Positions 35,035-44,009 of a DNA stretch of 64,000 bases are shown one piece after another. Origin of the DNA: JANNBN01 sp031430595 (lineage in GTDB: Bacteria; Actinomycetota; Acidimicrobiia; Acidimicrobiales; JANYDT01); contig JANPBU010000019.1 of NCBI GenBank assembly GCA_031430595.1, forward strand, positions 1-64,000. The letters run 5' to 3'. Made by a program: the position numbers and the translations under genes. Within the stretch, counting starts at the first letter, position 1. Each line of letters begins with the position of its first letter. Below the pieces are notes generated by a model. That model was given only the letters and a program-made list of their open reading frames with translations. It ran no database searches and had not been told where the DNA came from.

Positions 35035-35058
35035 GCCAGTTAACCGTCGTTCAGAAGA

Positions 35059-35940
35059 CTACTGCTCGCGAAGAAATCGTTCGAGCTCAGCGGCAAGTTC
35101 ATCGCCAGTGGGCAACGGTGATCCGTCACTTACCATCGTCATTCGTGGCGCCCCCTCAGAATCAACCTGAGACTCGAGTTGGCGAACCATCTCAATATGT
35201 TCAGGGTTATTCGCTACCAAGGAATCGATCTGTGCGCTTACAGTACGAGCGTTACGATGAAGCTCGTCGGTATCGAGCACCAACCCGGTAACCCGAGCGA
35301 CGCCGTCGAGGATGGCAGCCGACGCAGCCGGGTACAGCATCTGCGATACGTAATGTGGAACCCGTGCCCAAATGCCAACCGCAGGCTTGTCGTTATCGGC
35401 GAAGGCCCGCTCAATCGCTGCCGAAACACCCGCCGGAATTTCAAACGCTGCCTCAACGAAACCCACCCGTTCGGCCAGGTCGGTGGTGGTTGCAGTTGAC
35501 CCCAGCGTAACGGGGCGGGTGTGCGGAGCTGGGGCCGGGAAAGCCCCAAGGTTCACGCACATACGAATATTGAGTTCATCGACGAGTTCCATAATGGCTT
35601 CGGTGAATCCACGCCAGCGAAAATCTGGTTCTGGTCCTGTGAGCACCAAAATGTCGGCACCGACAGCGTCTTTGCCATGTCGAATCTGAAGCCGTGGCCA
35701 ACGAAGTTCTGTGTTGATTCCGTTGACTAACCGCATCGTCGGACGACGAGCCCGAAAATCAATGAGTTCGTCAGTGTCGAACGCAACGAGTCGATGGGTT
35801 CGAATTTGGCTCTTAAGCGAACCCATGGCGGCCTGGGCGCCGTAACCGGCGTCGATCCAGCCATCGAGCGAACAAATAAGCACAGGATCTTTCAAGTCAG
35901 AGGGTACGGGGTTTTCCCAACTGATCAACGACGACTTCAT
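35059..35940 (-). CDS. PAC2-family protein
   Basis: A 293-residue protein of the PAC2 (proteasome assembly chaperone-like) family. The conserved stretches are LICSLDGWIDAGYGAQAAMG near the N-terminus and VPHYVSQMLYPAASAAILDG in the middle. Such proteins are widespread in Actinobacteria, often near the HAD or proteasome-related genes; the biochemical role is not established. No proteasome genes are present in the window. Confidence 0.85.
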   Translation of the reverse strand: MKSSLISWENPVPSDLKDPVLICSLDGWIDAGYGAQAAMGSLKSQIRTHRLVAFDTDELIDFRARRPTMRLVNGINTELRWPRLQIRHGKDAVGADILVLTGPEPDFRWRGFTEAIMELVDELNIRMCVNLGAFPAPAPHTRPVTLGSTATTTDLAERVGFVEAAFEIPAGVSAAIERAFADNDKPAVGIWARVPHYVSQMLYPAASAAILDGVARVTGLVLDTDELHRNARTVSAQIDSLVANNPEHIEMVRQLESQVDSEGAPRMTMVSDGSPLPTGDELAAELERFLREQ

Positions 35941-36030
35941 AGTGGCTATACGGTACCCGCCCCACTGACCCTATTTGTTGACCCAAATTGTTGAACTTGG
36001 TTTCCGTCGGTGTCGCCTAGTTTCTTGTCC

Positions 36031-36738
36031 ATGTTCTTTGACGTGACAGACGCCAGCTTCGATGTTGATGTGTTGGACCGATCCCTTGAGGTACCGGTCG
36101 TCGTAGATCTGTGGGCCGAGTGGTGTGGGCCATGCAAGACCCTCGGACCCATCATTGAAAAAGTGATCGACGAAATGAACGGTCGGGTCTTGCTGGCCAA
36201 AGTCGATGTCGACACCAATCCCCGTATCGGCCAGGCGTTTCAGGTGCAATCGATCCCGGCCGTATTCGCCATCAAAGACCGCAAGGTCATCGATCAATTT
36301 GTGGGGGCACTGCCGGAAGCCAAGGTGCGGGCGTGGATCGCCAAATTCGCCCCAGCCCGCACAGAGGCCGATGAACTTGCCGACGCTGACGATGAAGAAT
36401 CCCTTCGTCGTGCCTTGACCCTCACTTCTGATCATCCGGTAGCAGTGCTGAAACTGGCCGCCCTGCTCGTTGAAAAGGGCACGAACCATGAGGCCATGCA
36501 ACTGCTGACGCGAATTCCAGAAAGTACGGAAACGCGTCGCCTTGCCTCGTTGGCCCGCCTTGGTGCCGATGCCCGCCAGGCCGAATCGTCCGGTGTTATT
36601 ACTGAACTTTCGACCCTTCTCGGAAACGTTCGAACCGACGAGACTGCGAAGCAGCGTTACCTCGACCTGTTGGCAGTCTTAGCCGACGACCCTCGAGTTC
36701 CTGATTTGCGCCGAAAACTTGCCAACGCACTGTTCTAG
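36031..36738 (+). CDS. Thioredoxin-like protein with C-terminal TPR region (CnoX/YbbN type)
   Basis: A 235-residue protein from ATG 36031. Residues about 1-105 form a thioredoxin fold with an intact redox motif (WAEWCGPCKTLGP) and the cis-Pro in QSIPAVFAI. The remainder is helical and resembles the tetratricopeptide region of YbbN/CnoX, which works as a redox-linked chaperone or holdase with DnaK and GroEL. The intact CxxC suggests it can also reduce disulfides. It is a single gene upstream of comEA. Confidence 0.85.
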   Translation: MFFDVTDASFDVDVLDRSLEVPVVVDLWAEWCGPCKTLGPIIEKVIDEMNGRVLLAKVDVDTNPRIGQAFQVQSIPAVFAIKDRKVIDQFVGALPEAKVRAWIAKFAPARTEADELADADDEESLRRALTLTSDHPVAVLKLAALLVEKGTNHEAMQLLTRIPESTETRRLASLARLGADARQAESSGVITELSTLLGNVRTDETAKQRYLDLLAVLADDPRVPDLRRKLANALF

Positions 36739-36866
36739 TAGCTGCATTTCAAGTCATTTGTATATATCCCGCTACCTCAACTGGTAGGGTTCTCGGTACT
36801 TCCTCCTCATCTTGCACTGTTTGATATTGCTGATACGCGTATCTGTTTTGACATTGAGGAGGCGAC

Positions 36867-37763
36867 ATGGTTGTCGCTCTATCACCCCCACGCCGGGCCG
36901 ATCCTGGGTCGGTTAAGTCACCACGTGGGTCCGTTCCACCACCCGAAGGTTCACACCAGTCGGCGGTTCTTAGCCGGTTAAAGCAGAACCGGAAACTTCT
37001 TGTTCGTGTTGCGGCGGGCGCCCTCGTCACCGTGGGCTTGATCGGCGCCATCGGGACACGAGTATTTGGTGGTTCATCCACCTCATCCGCGAACAAGTTG
37101 TCCGTAGTGAGTCAGCTTCCACGAGTCGCGGCAGGAAAGTCGACCACAGGTGAACCGGCGCCAGCCGCACCGAAGGAAGCCGCACCGACGCAAGGAGAAC
37201 CGGTGCCAGCCGTAATAGCTCCGCCCGGAACAAAGGGTGTGGCGATCATCGAAGTGGTTGCCCCAACGACGGTCGCAAAGCCACTGGTCGTTCATGCTGC
37301 CGGTGCCGTGGCGGTTCCCGGTGTGTATGTCTTCGCCCCGGGGGCCCGGGTTGCCGACTTGGTGAGCGCTGCTGGTGGAACATCGCCCGATGCCGATACC
37401 GACCGGCTCAATCTCGCTGCCGTTCTCACCGACGGAAGTCGAGTGTTTGTTCCACGTCGCGGCCAACTTGTACCCCCGATCCTTGCGATTGATCTCGATA
37501 TTGCGAGCTCAACTGACACAAGCTCCGGGGTGGGTGTTGCTGGAAAGGTGAGTACCGATGGTGTGCCGGTAGCGAAGGTAAACCTCAATACAGCGACGCT
37601 CGATCAACTCGATGCTTTGCCCGGTGTTGGGCCAGCGACGGCCACCGCAATTATCGAACATCGTACAAAGATTGGACGGTTCCGCTCGGTCACTCAACTG
37701 ATGGACATACCTGGGATAGGCGAAGCAAAATTTGCTGCGCTTCGACCGCGGGTGACGGTGTGA
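36867..37763 (+). CDS. comEA: ComEA-type DNA-binding protein
   Basis: A 298-residue membrane-anchored DNA receptor for competence. A strong AGGAGG at 36857-36862 precedes the ATG. One transmembrane helix at about residues 48-66 is followed by a Pro/Ala-rich spacer, an SLBB domain (GAVAVPGVYVFAPGARVADLVS) and a helix-hairpin-helix pair at the end (NLNTATLDQLDALPGVGPAT, DIPGIGEAKFAALRP). It directly precedes comEC, as in most Gram-positive bacteria. Confidence 0.92.
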   Translation: MVVALSPPRRADPGSVKSPRGSVPPPEGSHQSAVLSRLKQNRKLLVRVAAGALVTVGLIGAIGTRVFGGSSTSSANKLSVVSQLPRVAAGKSTTGEPAPAAPKEAAPTQGEPVPAVIAPPGTKGVAIIEVVAPTTVAKPLVVHAAGAVAVPGVYVFAPGARVADLVSAAGGTSPDADTDRLNLAAVLTDGSRVFVPRRGQLVPPILAIDLDIASSTDTSSGVGVAGKVSTDGVPVAKVNLNTATLDQLDALPGVGPATATAIIEHRTKIGRFRSVTQLMDIPGIGEAKFAALRPRVTV

Positions 37764-37808
37764 ATCAGAACGTAGTTCCATTTCCCGACCGGCAGTCTGA
37801 GAGTTTCT

Positions 37809-39752
37809 ATGAACCATTCGGCTAATCGTCGTTTGTTCATGCTCGATCACCGGGCTGGGCGCCAAGCGGTTGGCCATCTTCGCGCACACCTTGGCGTTCT
37901 GATGCTTGCGATGTTTGCCGTTCTATCTACAAGGTTTGCTGTGCCCGTTTCAACACGTTTGACCGAAGAAACACTGGTGTCTTTCGGAATCGTCGTACTG
38001 TTCTCAGGTGGTGTTCTGCGCATTGTGTACCGGGGTGCGAAGGCCCCGACGCGCAGGTACCTTCACGTCATTTCGTCGGCCTTCATCCTCGGAACACCAT
38101 TAGTCTGCGGGCTTATCGTTATGACGAATCGTTCGTTGGAAGGGCTGACCCCTCGACATATTGGTCGTATTAATACGTCTGCTTACCTTGTGTCCGACCC
38201 GGTCCGTGATGCCACCGGTATCGGGGTAACAGCTCGAATCAAAGTTGACGGCAAACATTTGCGCGCTACCGCTTTCGGACTATCCGGAACCGACCTGGCC
38301 AAACGATCGGCAGGCGAAAGCGTTGAAGTAGTCGGAACCGTGAAGGGTTGGTCGCGCGAGCCGCCGTCGTGGGCAGTCGGCCGCCATCTCGCCGGAACCG
38401 TAAGCCTGACTACGGTTCGATTGACGAGTCGTGGGTCGGTACTCGCAAGACTTGCTAATGGGGTTCGCTTCCGAATGAATAGTGGCGCAGCATCACTACC
38501 ACCTCTGCAACGCAGCCTGTTTATGGGGTTTGTTCTTGGAGACAACCGTGAACAATCGATTGAGGTCGCCGACGATTTCCGCGCCGCTGGCCTTTCGCAT
38601 CTTCTGGTTGTTTCGGGCCAAAACGTTGCGTTTGTGTTGGTTGCCGCTGACCCGCTCTTAAGACGATTTGGCTCGAAACCGCGATTCGTTTTTTCGCTCG
38701 TTGTACTGGTTACCTTTGGGGTGATTACAAGGTTCGAGCCATCGGTCTTGCGCGCCGGAACCATGGCCGCTCTTACCCTTTGGTCCCGCCAGCTTGGGCG
38801 ACCCCAGCCAGCAATACGAATCCTGTCGCTCAGCGTGATTACTTTATTGATCATCGACCCACTTCTCAGTAGGTCGTTGGGGTTTGGGCTGTCTGTATGT
38901 GCAACCGGCGGGCTTGCTTTGCTCAGCGGTCCGATCGAAAGAAGGCTGCCATTTCGTCGAGCGATTTCGGCGCCGCTGTCGGCTACCTTCGCCGCACAAA
39001 TTGCAACGTTCCCGATGCTTGTTAGCCTTGGTGGGGTTCATCCGTTGTCAATCGCTGCGAACATGGTTGCGCTTCCTGTCGCCGAACCAGTGATGGTGTG
39101 GGGCGTGCTCGTCGGGGTGCTCGCCGGGTACGTTGGCCCATTTGGGGCTGCAGTGCTTCATACGCCATCGCGAGTACTTATCTGGTTCATCGCGAAAGTC
39201 GCCTGGGCCACAAGCAGCCTCGTTCAGGTGTCCTGGTTACCGAAATGGTGGCCGATCGCTCCACTCGTTGGCGTTGTTGTGACAGCAGCAATACGAAAAC
39301 TTCCGACCAGTGCACGGCGGACAACTCGGATACTCGTTCTTCCAGCCGTTGCGTTGGCACTAACGACAATGCATGTCACACAACAACCATCGAGAACCAC
39401 CTTCACCCGATTGGCTGAAGCCGGATTTGAGACCCACATTGCGAAGGGACGGGTGATTGCGATCGCGAAGGGTCGAGTGTTACCCCGAGGAGTGCTGCAA
39501 GGTCTTCGCGATGCAAAGGTAAATCACGTTGATGTACTCGTAGTGAGCCGGGCAACTGGCCAAACATGGCGTGCACTGCAACCAATCCGAGCCCGAACCA
39601 GCGTTGATCTCATCATTACGCCCGGTCGAGATTCGATCCTGGAAGAAACCCCGATACTTGGGCTTAGTGGCGACGAGAATGCAATCATCGACGGCTGGAA
39701 GGTAACCTGCCCGAAATCAACGTGCACCCTCATCCGGCAAGGAACGCCCTAA
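37809..39752 (+). CDS. comEC: ComEC/Rec2 DNA-uptake channel protein
   Basis: A 647-residue membrane protein. The central competence domain is clear from FMGFVLGDNREQSIEVADDF and GLSHLLVVSGQNVAFV, followed by about eight helices. An N-terminal OB-like region lies at about residues 120-200. The C-terminal metallo-beta-lactamase domain found in many ComEC proteins is short here: after the last helix only about 125 residues remain, and I see no HxHxDH motif. Some lineages lack a working domain there, so another nuclease may degrade the incoming strand. It follows comEA by 45 bases. Confidence 0.9.
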   Translation: MNHSANRRLFMLDHRAGRQAVGHLRAHLGVLMLAMFAVLSTRFAVPVSTRLTEETLVSFGIVVLFSGGVLRIVYRGAKAPTRRYLHVISSAFILGTPLVCGLIVMTNRSLEGLTPRHIGRINTSAYLVSDPVRDATGIGVTARIKVDGKHLRATAFGLSGTDLAKRSAGESVEVVGTVKGWSREPPSWAVGRHLAGTVSLTTVRLTSRGSVLARLANGVRFRMNSGAASLPPLQRSLFMGFVLGDNREQSIEVADDFRAAGLSHLLVVSGQNVAFVLVAADPLLRRFGSKPRFVFSLVVLVTFGVITRFEPSVLRAGTMAALTLWSRQLGRPQPAIRILSLSVITLLIIDPLLSRSLGFGLSVCATGGLALLSGPIERRLPFRRAISAPLSATFAAQIATFPMLVSLGGVHPLSIAANMVALPVAEPVMVWGVLVGVLAGYVGPFGAAVLHTPSRVLIWFIAKVAWATSSLVQVSWLPKWWPIAPLVGVVVTAAIRKLPTSARRTTRILVLPAVALALTTMHVTQQPSRTTFTRLAEAGFETHIAKGRVIAIAKGRVLPRGVLQGLRDAKVNHVDVLVVSRATGQTWRALQPIRARTSVDLIITPGRDSILEETPILGLSGDENAIIDGWKVTCPKSTCTLIRQGTP

Positions 39753-40101
39753 AGCAACCAGGACATCGATCCGCTTATTGAGATCCTCGGCCCACTCAAA
39801 CCGCAAACCCAGATAGGTACAAATCGAGGCAAAAGACCAATACACAAGGGTTATGAGGTGCAGTGCAAACTCGCCAAGTATTGGCACGGCGCGCCCGGCC
39901 GGTACGAGATTGTTCTTTCGTCTGAGTTAATTTTCTGTGCGAAACGGAACATTGCACCATCGTCGCAGCCAGTTAACAAGAACACGACCAAAAATCGACC
40001 GTATCGTGACGTAGTCGATGTGAGCTGAAAACTCTACGAGACGAGGCGATAAATAGTCAGAAGATGACTGACCGGTCGCGCGATCGGTATCCTGTGAGTC
40101 G
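39753..40101. other. Gene-poor gap between comEC and holA
   Basis: About 350 bases, more AT-rich than the surroundings. A 56-codon frame on the minus strand (39717-39887, GTG start) reads GEFALHLITLVYWSFASICT and then FEWAEDLNKRIDVLVALGRS, which looks like one helix plus a polar tail, but there is no ribosome site and it overlaps the comEC end. The rest presumably carries the holA promoter; no clear elements are seen. Confidence 0.3.
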
Positions 40102-41139
40102 ATGAATCTTGATCAAGTCATGCGCGAAGGCGCCGTCGTGTTAGTCCGCGGCGATGATCCCGTACTGCGTGACGCTACGGTTCGAGAATTCGTTCAAGCT
40201 GCGGTCGGATCAGACGACATGTCACTCTCGGTCGACGAATTCGGAATGGCCGAAGAACTCGACATTGCAGCGGCCATAGATGCTGCCCTCACCCCTCCGA
40301 TGTTCTCGGCCCGCCGGGTCGTGTTGATCCGAGAAATCGGACGCCTCGATACGGTAGGAGCCGAAGTAGTGCTCGACTACTTGGCGGGTCCGAGCCCAAC
40401 CACCACGCTCATCTTGGTCGCCGGCTCAGGCACCATTCCCAAAAAAATCATCGATGCGCTAAAACGGCTCGGCGCAATCGTCGAAACCGAGGCCCCGTCA
40501 GGCAAAGCTCGACAAGCTTGGGTCGACGAACGGCTCGCAGAGGCATCGGTGCGCCTTGACCGGCGAGCTGCTGTTCGTCTGTCTGAACATCTTGGCGACG
40601 GATTGTCACGAATCGACGGCATTCTCTCAGTGCTTGGCGCAGTGTACGGCGACGGTGCGCGCATCGGCGTTGACGAACTCGAACCGTTCCTTGGTGACGC
40701 CGGAACCAGTGCCCCATGGGACCTCACCGACGCAATCGACCGTGGCGATGTGGCGTCAGCGCTCGACCAACTCAGGCGGCAAATGAACGCCGGGGACCGA
40801 CATCCATTGCAAGTCATGGCCAGCCTGACGTCGCACATTGGCAGAATGCTTCGCCTGAGTGGGGCCGGAATTCGCGACGAGCAACAAGCCGCACAGGCGT
40901 TGGGTCTTAAAGGAAGTACGTTCCCGGCCAAAAAGGCACTGACCCAAGCAAATCGTCTCGGGCCTCGAGGGGTTCACCGGGCCATTCATCTACTGGCCGA
41001 AGCCGATCTTGACCTTCGGGGCCGCCGTGACGTGCCCGGCGGAATCGTGATGGAAGTACTTATTGCCCGCCTCGCCAGGCTGGGCTCTGCATCATCGAGC
41101 CAAGCCGGAACGGGTCAGGCCGGGCCGAAACGTCGCTGA
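40102..41139 (+). CDS. holA: DNA polymerase III delta subunit
   Basis: A 345-residue clamp-loader subunit. The N-terminal AAA+-like region reads VVLVRGDDPVLRDATVREFV with VVLIREIGRLD. The helical C-terminal collar domain has the HPLQVMASLTSHIGRMLRLS and KALTQANRLGPRGVHRAIHL motifs of the delta family. It is placed after comEC and before a convergent rpsT gene, the typical actinobacterial order. A tail of Ser/Gly/Arg residues ends the protein. Confidence 0.93.
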   Translation: MNLDQVMREGAVVLVRGDDPVLRDATVREFVQAAVGSDDMSLSVDEFGMAEELDIAAAIDAALTPPMFSARRVVLIREIGRLDTVGAEVVLDYLAGPSPTTTLILVAGSGTIPKKIIDALKRLGAIVETEAPSGKARQAWVDERLAEASVRLDRRAAVRLSEHLGDGLSRIDGILSVLGAVYGDGARIGVDELEPFLGDAGTSAPWDLTDAIDRGDVASALDQLRRQMNAGDRHPLQVMASLTSHIGRMLRLSGAGIRDEQQAAQALGLKGSTFPAKKALTQANRLGPRGVHRAIHLLAEADLDLRGRRDVPGGIVMEVLIARLARLGSASSSQAGTGQAGPKRR

Positions 41140-41152
41140 GGAACAACGGGAC

Positions 41153-41193
41153 AAACAAAAACAGCCGCCCAACGTCAACGACGAAAGCGGCTG
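41153..41193 (-). terminator. Rho-independent terminator of rpsT
   Basis: Read on the minus strand, CAGCCGC and GCGGCTG form a 7-bp stem (41187-41193 with 41162-41168) followed by TTTTTGTTTG. It lies just past the rpsT stop codon and before the holA stop codon. Confidence 0.8.
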
Positions 41194-41230
41194 CAAGAGG
41201 TGTCGAGGCGAGAGCCCCGAGTATAAAAAG

Positions 41231-41500
41231 TTAGGCGCTGAGCTTGGCGATGCGCTTCATCAAGGAAGACTTGCGGTTCGCAGCCTGGTTCTTATGAATG
41301 ACACCCTTTTGTGCAGCGGTGTCGAGACGTTTGACAGCAAGACGAAGTGCAGAGACACTTTCTTCGCTGCCTGGTTCGGCTGTGGCCACGCGAACGGCGG
41401 TCTTCACACGGGTTTTGAGCTCGCTCTTGACTGCCTTATTGCGCGTTTGCGCCTTGGCGTTCGTGAGAATTCGCTTTTTCTGGCTCTTAATATTCGCCAC
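41231..41500 (-). CDS. rpsT: Ribosomal protein S20
   Basis: An 89-residue, Lys/Arg/Ala-rich helical protein that binds 16S rRNA in the small subunit. MANIKSQKKRILTNAKAQTR and the end NQAANRKSSLMKRIAKLSA are canonical S20 sequence. It is transcribed towards holA, with a clear terminator past its stop codon. Confidence 0.97.
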   Translation of the reverse strand: MANIKSQKKRILTNAKAQTRNKAVKSELKTRVKTAVRVATAEPGSEESVSALRLAVKRLDTAAQKGVIHKNQAANRKSSLMKRIAKLSA

Positions 41501-41752
41501 GGCGGCTGGAAGTCCTTTACGAAGCGGGCTGCACGAGTGTGGCCCGGGTGATCAAACCCCTCTTCAGGGGCATCTCAGACTAGCAGGGTAACAAGCTGCA
41601 ACGATTCGGCCCTCACAAGAAACGGAAATCACAGCAGTTCCACATCTGCGTCATGGTGTTTGGCCTGGCACCGCATAAGCTGGCGAGTCGCCATCCTGCT
41701 TACTTTGCCCACCCGGCAAGGTCACTGAAACGGTTCGGCGTTTACCTACCTC
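41501..41752. other. Divergent promoter region of rpsT and lepA
   Basis: 252 bases between divergent genes. A CCCCT-CTTC-AGGGG hairpin sits near 41557-41570 in the presumed rpsT leader. S20 is known to regulate itself in Escherichia coli through its leader, but no equivalent element can be identified here. No gene is seen. Confidence 0.3.
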
Positions 41753-43570
41753 ATGAGCCTCGACCGCAGCACAATCCGCAACCTCTCTATCATCGCCCAC
41801 GTCGATCATGGCAAATCGACCCTATCTGACCGAATCCTTGAACTCACTGGCGCGGTCGATGCCCGAGATATGCGGGCCCAATATCTCGATTCGATGGACA
41901 TCGAGCGCGAACGAGGCATCACCATCAAGGCTCAAAATGTACGGGTTGGCTGGACGCCGACCATCGGAACCGGTGCTGGGAAACATCACACCATTCACCT
42001 CATCGACACACCGGGCCATGTTGACTTCGGCTACGAAGTTTCTCGGTCTTTGGCAGCATGCGAAGGCGTGGTGCTGGTCGTTGATGCCGCTCAGGGTATT
42101 GAAGCGCAAACCTTGGCGAATTGTTACCTAGCGCTCGAAAACGATCTCGAAATTGTGGCTTGTCTGAACAAGATCGATCTTCCTTCGGCCGAACCCGAAA
42201 AGTACGCAGCGGAAATCGAAACGGTTCTTGGTATTCCAGCCGACTCGATTTTGCGAATCTCAGCCAAAACCGGAGTTGGAATTCCTTCATTGCTCGACGC
42301 GATCTGCGAACGTATTCCTGCGCCGGTCGGCGACCCTGACGCGCCGCTTCAGGCATTGATGTTCGACTCGTACTACGACGAGTACCGCGGCGTGGTTTCG
42401 GCAGTACGCATCATGAACGGCCGCCTGAAAACAAACGCCAAAGTGTTTTACATGCAAGCGCGTGGCACGCACGAGGCACTCGAAGTTGGGGTTCGAACAC
42501 CATCAAATTCACCGGTCGCTGAGCTCGGGCCGGGCGAGGTTGGCTACCTTATTTCTGGCATCAAGAATCTCGCCGATGCGAGGTCTGGGGAAACAGTCAC
42601 CGACCCTCATCGCCACGCGGCGAGCGCCCTGCCCGGTTACAAACAACCCAAGCCAATGGTCTTTTGTGGGCTGTACCCGATCGACGGCGACGACTTCCCG
42701 GTACTTCGAGATTCACTCGACAAACTCAAACTGAGCGACGCTTCGATCACTTACGAACCGGAAACGTCGGCTGCTCTCGGTTTCGGGTTTCGCTGCGGAT
42801 ACCTTGGCCTGCTGCATATGGAGATTGCTCGCGAACGACTTGAACGCGAATTCAATCTTGCGCTTATCGCTACCGCCCCGTCTGTTGAGTACCAGGTAAC
42901 GACGACCGACGGGGAACTTGTTCTTGTTGACAATCCTTCGCAGATGCCCCCGGTCAATCACATTGAATCGATTGCTGAACCGTATTTTAAGGTAAGTATA
43001 CTTACACCTTCTGACTACACCGGCACCATCATGGAGCTATGCCAAAATCGTCGCGGCGACCTGGTTCGAATGGACTATCTCTCGCCAGAGCGGTTGGAAA
43101 TGGTTTACCGAATACCACTGGCCGAAGTCGTTGTTGACTTCTTCGACGCCCTGAAAAGTCGAACCAAGGGTTATGCATCACTCGACTACGAACTTGACGG
43201 TTACGCCGAATCGAATCTGGTGAAGTTAGACGTCCTTCTCAACGGCCTTCCGGTGGATGCTTTCTCAACCATCATCCACCGAGCCAAAGCCGAAGAGTTC
43301 GGTCGAAAGATGACCGCGAAACTACGCGAACTTATTCCTCGTCAGATGTTCGATGTTCCGATTCAGGCCGCAATCGGTGCCAGGGTTGTCGCACGAGAAA
43401 CGGTCAAAGCTAAGCGTAAAGACGTTCTTGCAAAATGCTACGGCGGCGACATCAGCCGAAAACGCAAACTGCTAGAGAAGCAAAAAGAGGGTAAGAAAAA
43501 GATGAAGTCGATTGGACGTGTTGAGGTACCGCAAGAGGCGTTCATCTCGGCACTCAAACTCGACGACTAA
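41753..43570 (+). CDS. lepA: Translation elongation factor 4 (LepA)
   Basis: A 605-residue ribosome-bound GTPase. The GTP-binding motifs are IIAHVDHGKSTLSDRIL (G1), RERGITIKAQ (G2), DTPGHVDFGYEV (G3) and NKIDLPSAEP (G4). The C-terminal LepA-specific domain is complete, with GRKMTAKLRELIPRQMFDVP and the lysine-rich YGGDISRKRKLLEKQKEGK near the end. The length is standard for the family. Confidence 0.97.
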   Translation: MSLDRSTIRNLSIIAHVDHGKSTLSDRILELTGAVDARDMRAQYLDSMDIERERGITIKAQNVRVGWTPTIGTGAGKHHTIHLIDTPGHVDFGYEVSRSLAACEGVVLVVDAAQGIEAQTLANCYLALENDLEIVACLNKIDLPSAEPEKYAAEIETVLGIPADSILRISAKTGVGIPSLLDAICERIPAPVGDPDAPLQALMFDSYYDEYRGVVSAVRIMNGRLKTNAKVFYMQARGTHEALEVGVRTPSNSPVAELGPGEVGYLISGIKNLADARSGETVTDPHRHAASALPGYKQPKPMVFCGLYPIDGDDFPVLRDSLDKLKLSDASITYEPETSAALGFGFRCGYLGLLHMEIARERLEREFNLALIATAPSVEYQVTTTDGELVLVDNPSQMPPVNHIESIAEPYFKVSILTPSDYTGTIMELCQNRRGDLVRMDYLSPERLEMVYRIPLAEVVVDFFDALKSRTKGYASLDYELDGYAESNLVKLDVLLNGLPVDAFSTIIHRAKAEEFGRKMTAKLRELIPRQMFDVPIQAAIGARVVARETVKAKRKDVLAKCYGGDISRKRKLLEKQKEGKKKMKSIGRVEVPQEAFISALKLDD

Positions 43571-43592
43571 GGGCTGCGTCTAGTCTGAGATC

Positions 43593-44006
43593 ATGACTGA
43601 CCACGGCATTGAATCGCTTAAAAACCATCAATACATTTCGCTCGCCACATTCCGTCGAAACGGTGAGGCAGTCAAGACACCGCTTTGGTTCGAGATCGAA
43701 AACGGGATTATTTACGCCTATACCGAGGCTGGGTCGGGAAAAACCAAACGGATTCGAAATAACCCGAACGTCGAAATCGCGCCCTGCACGATGAAGGGCG
43801 CGATTATTGGCGAAGTGCTTCACGCCCACGCCGTTGTAGGTGGCCCAGAGATGGCATCAATGGTGCACGGCATCCTCAAGAAGAAATACACGTGGAAGAT
43901 GTGGGTTGTCTCGACGATGGGTGCAATTCCGGCGGCGTTGCGTTTGCGTAAGCCGAAGGGCGACGAGTTTTTGAAAATCACTCTCGTCGCCCCGCAGCCG
44001 AGCTAG
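43593..44006 (+). CDS. PPOX-class F420/FMN-dependent oxidoreductase
   Basis: A 137-residue split-barrel flavin/deazaflavin-binding protein. LKNHQYISLATFRRNGEAVKTPLWFEIEN and TKRIRNNPNVEIAPC are typical of the PPOX class F420-dependent enzymes in Actinobacteria. Such enzymes reduce small substrates using F420 or bind FMN; the cofactor cannot be decided by eye. It begins 22 bases after lepA and converges on the SPFH gene. Confidence 0.8.
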   Translation: MTDHGIESLKNHQYISLATFRRNGEAVKTPLWFEIENGIIYAYTEAGSGKTKRIRNNPNVEIAPCTMKGAIIGEVLHAHAVVGGPEMASMVHGILKKKYTWKMWVVSTMGAIPAALRLRKPKGDEFLKITLVAPQPS

Positions 44007-44009
44007 TTA

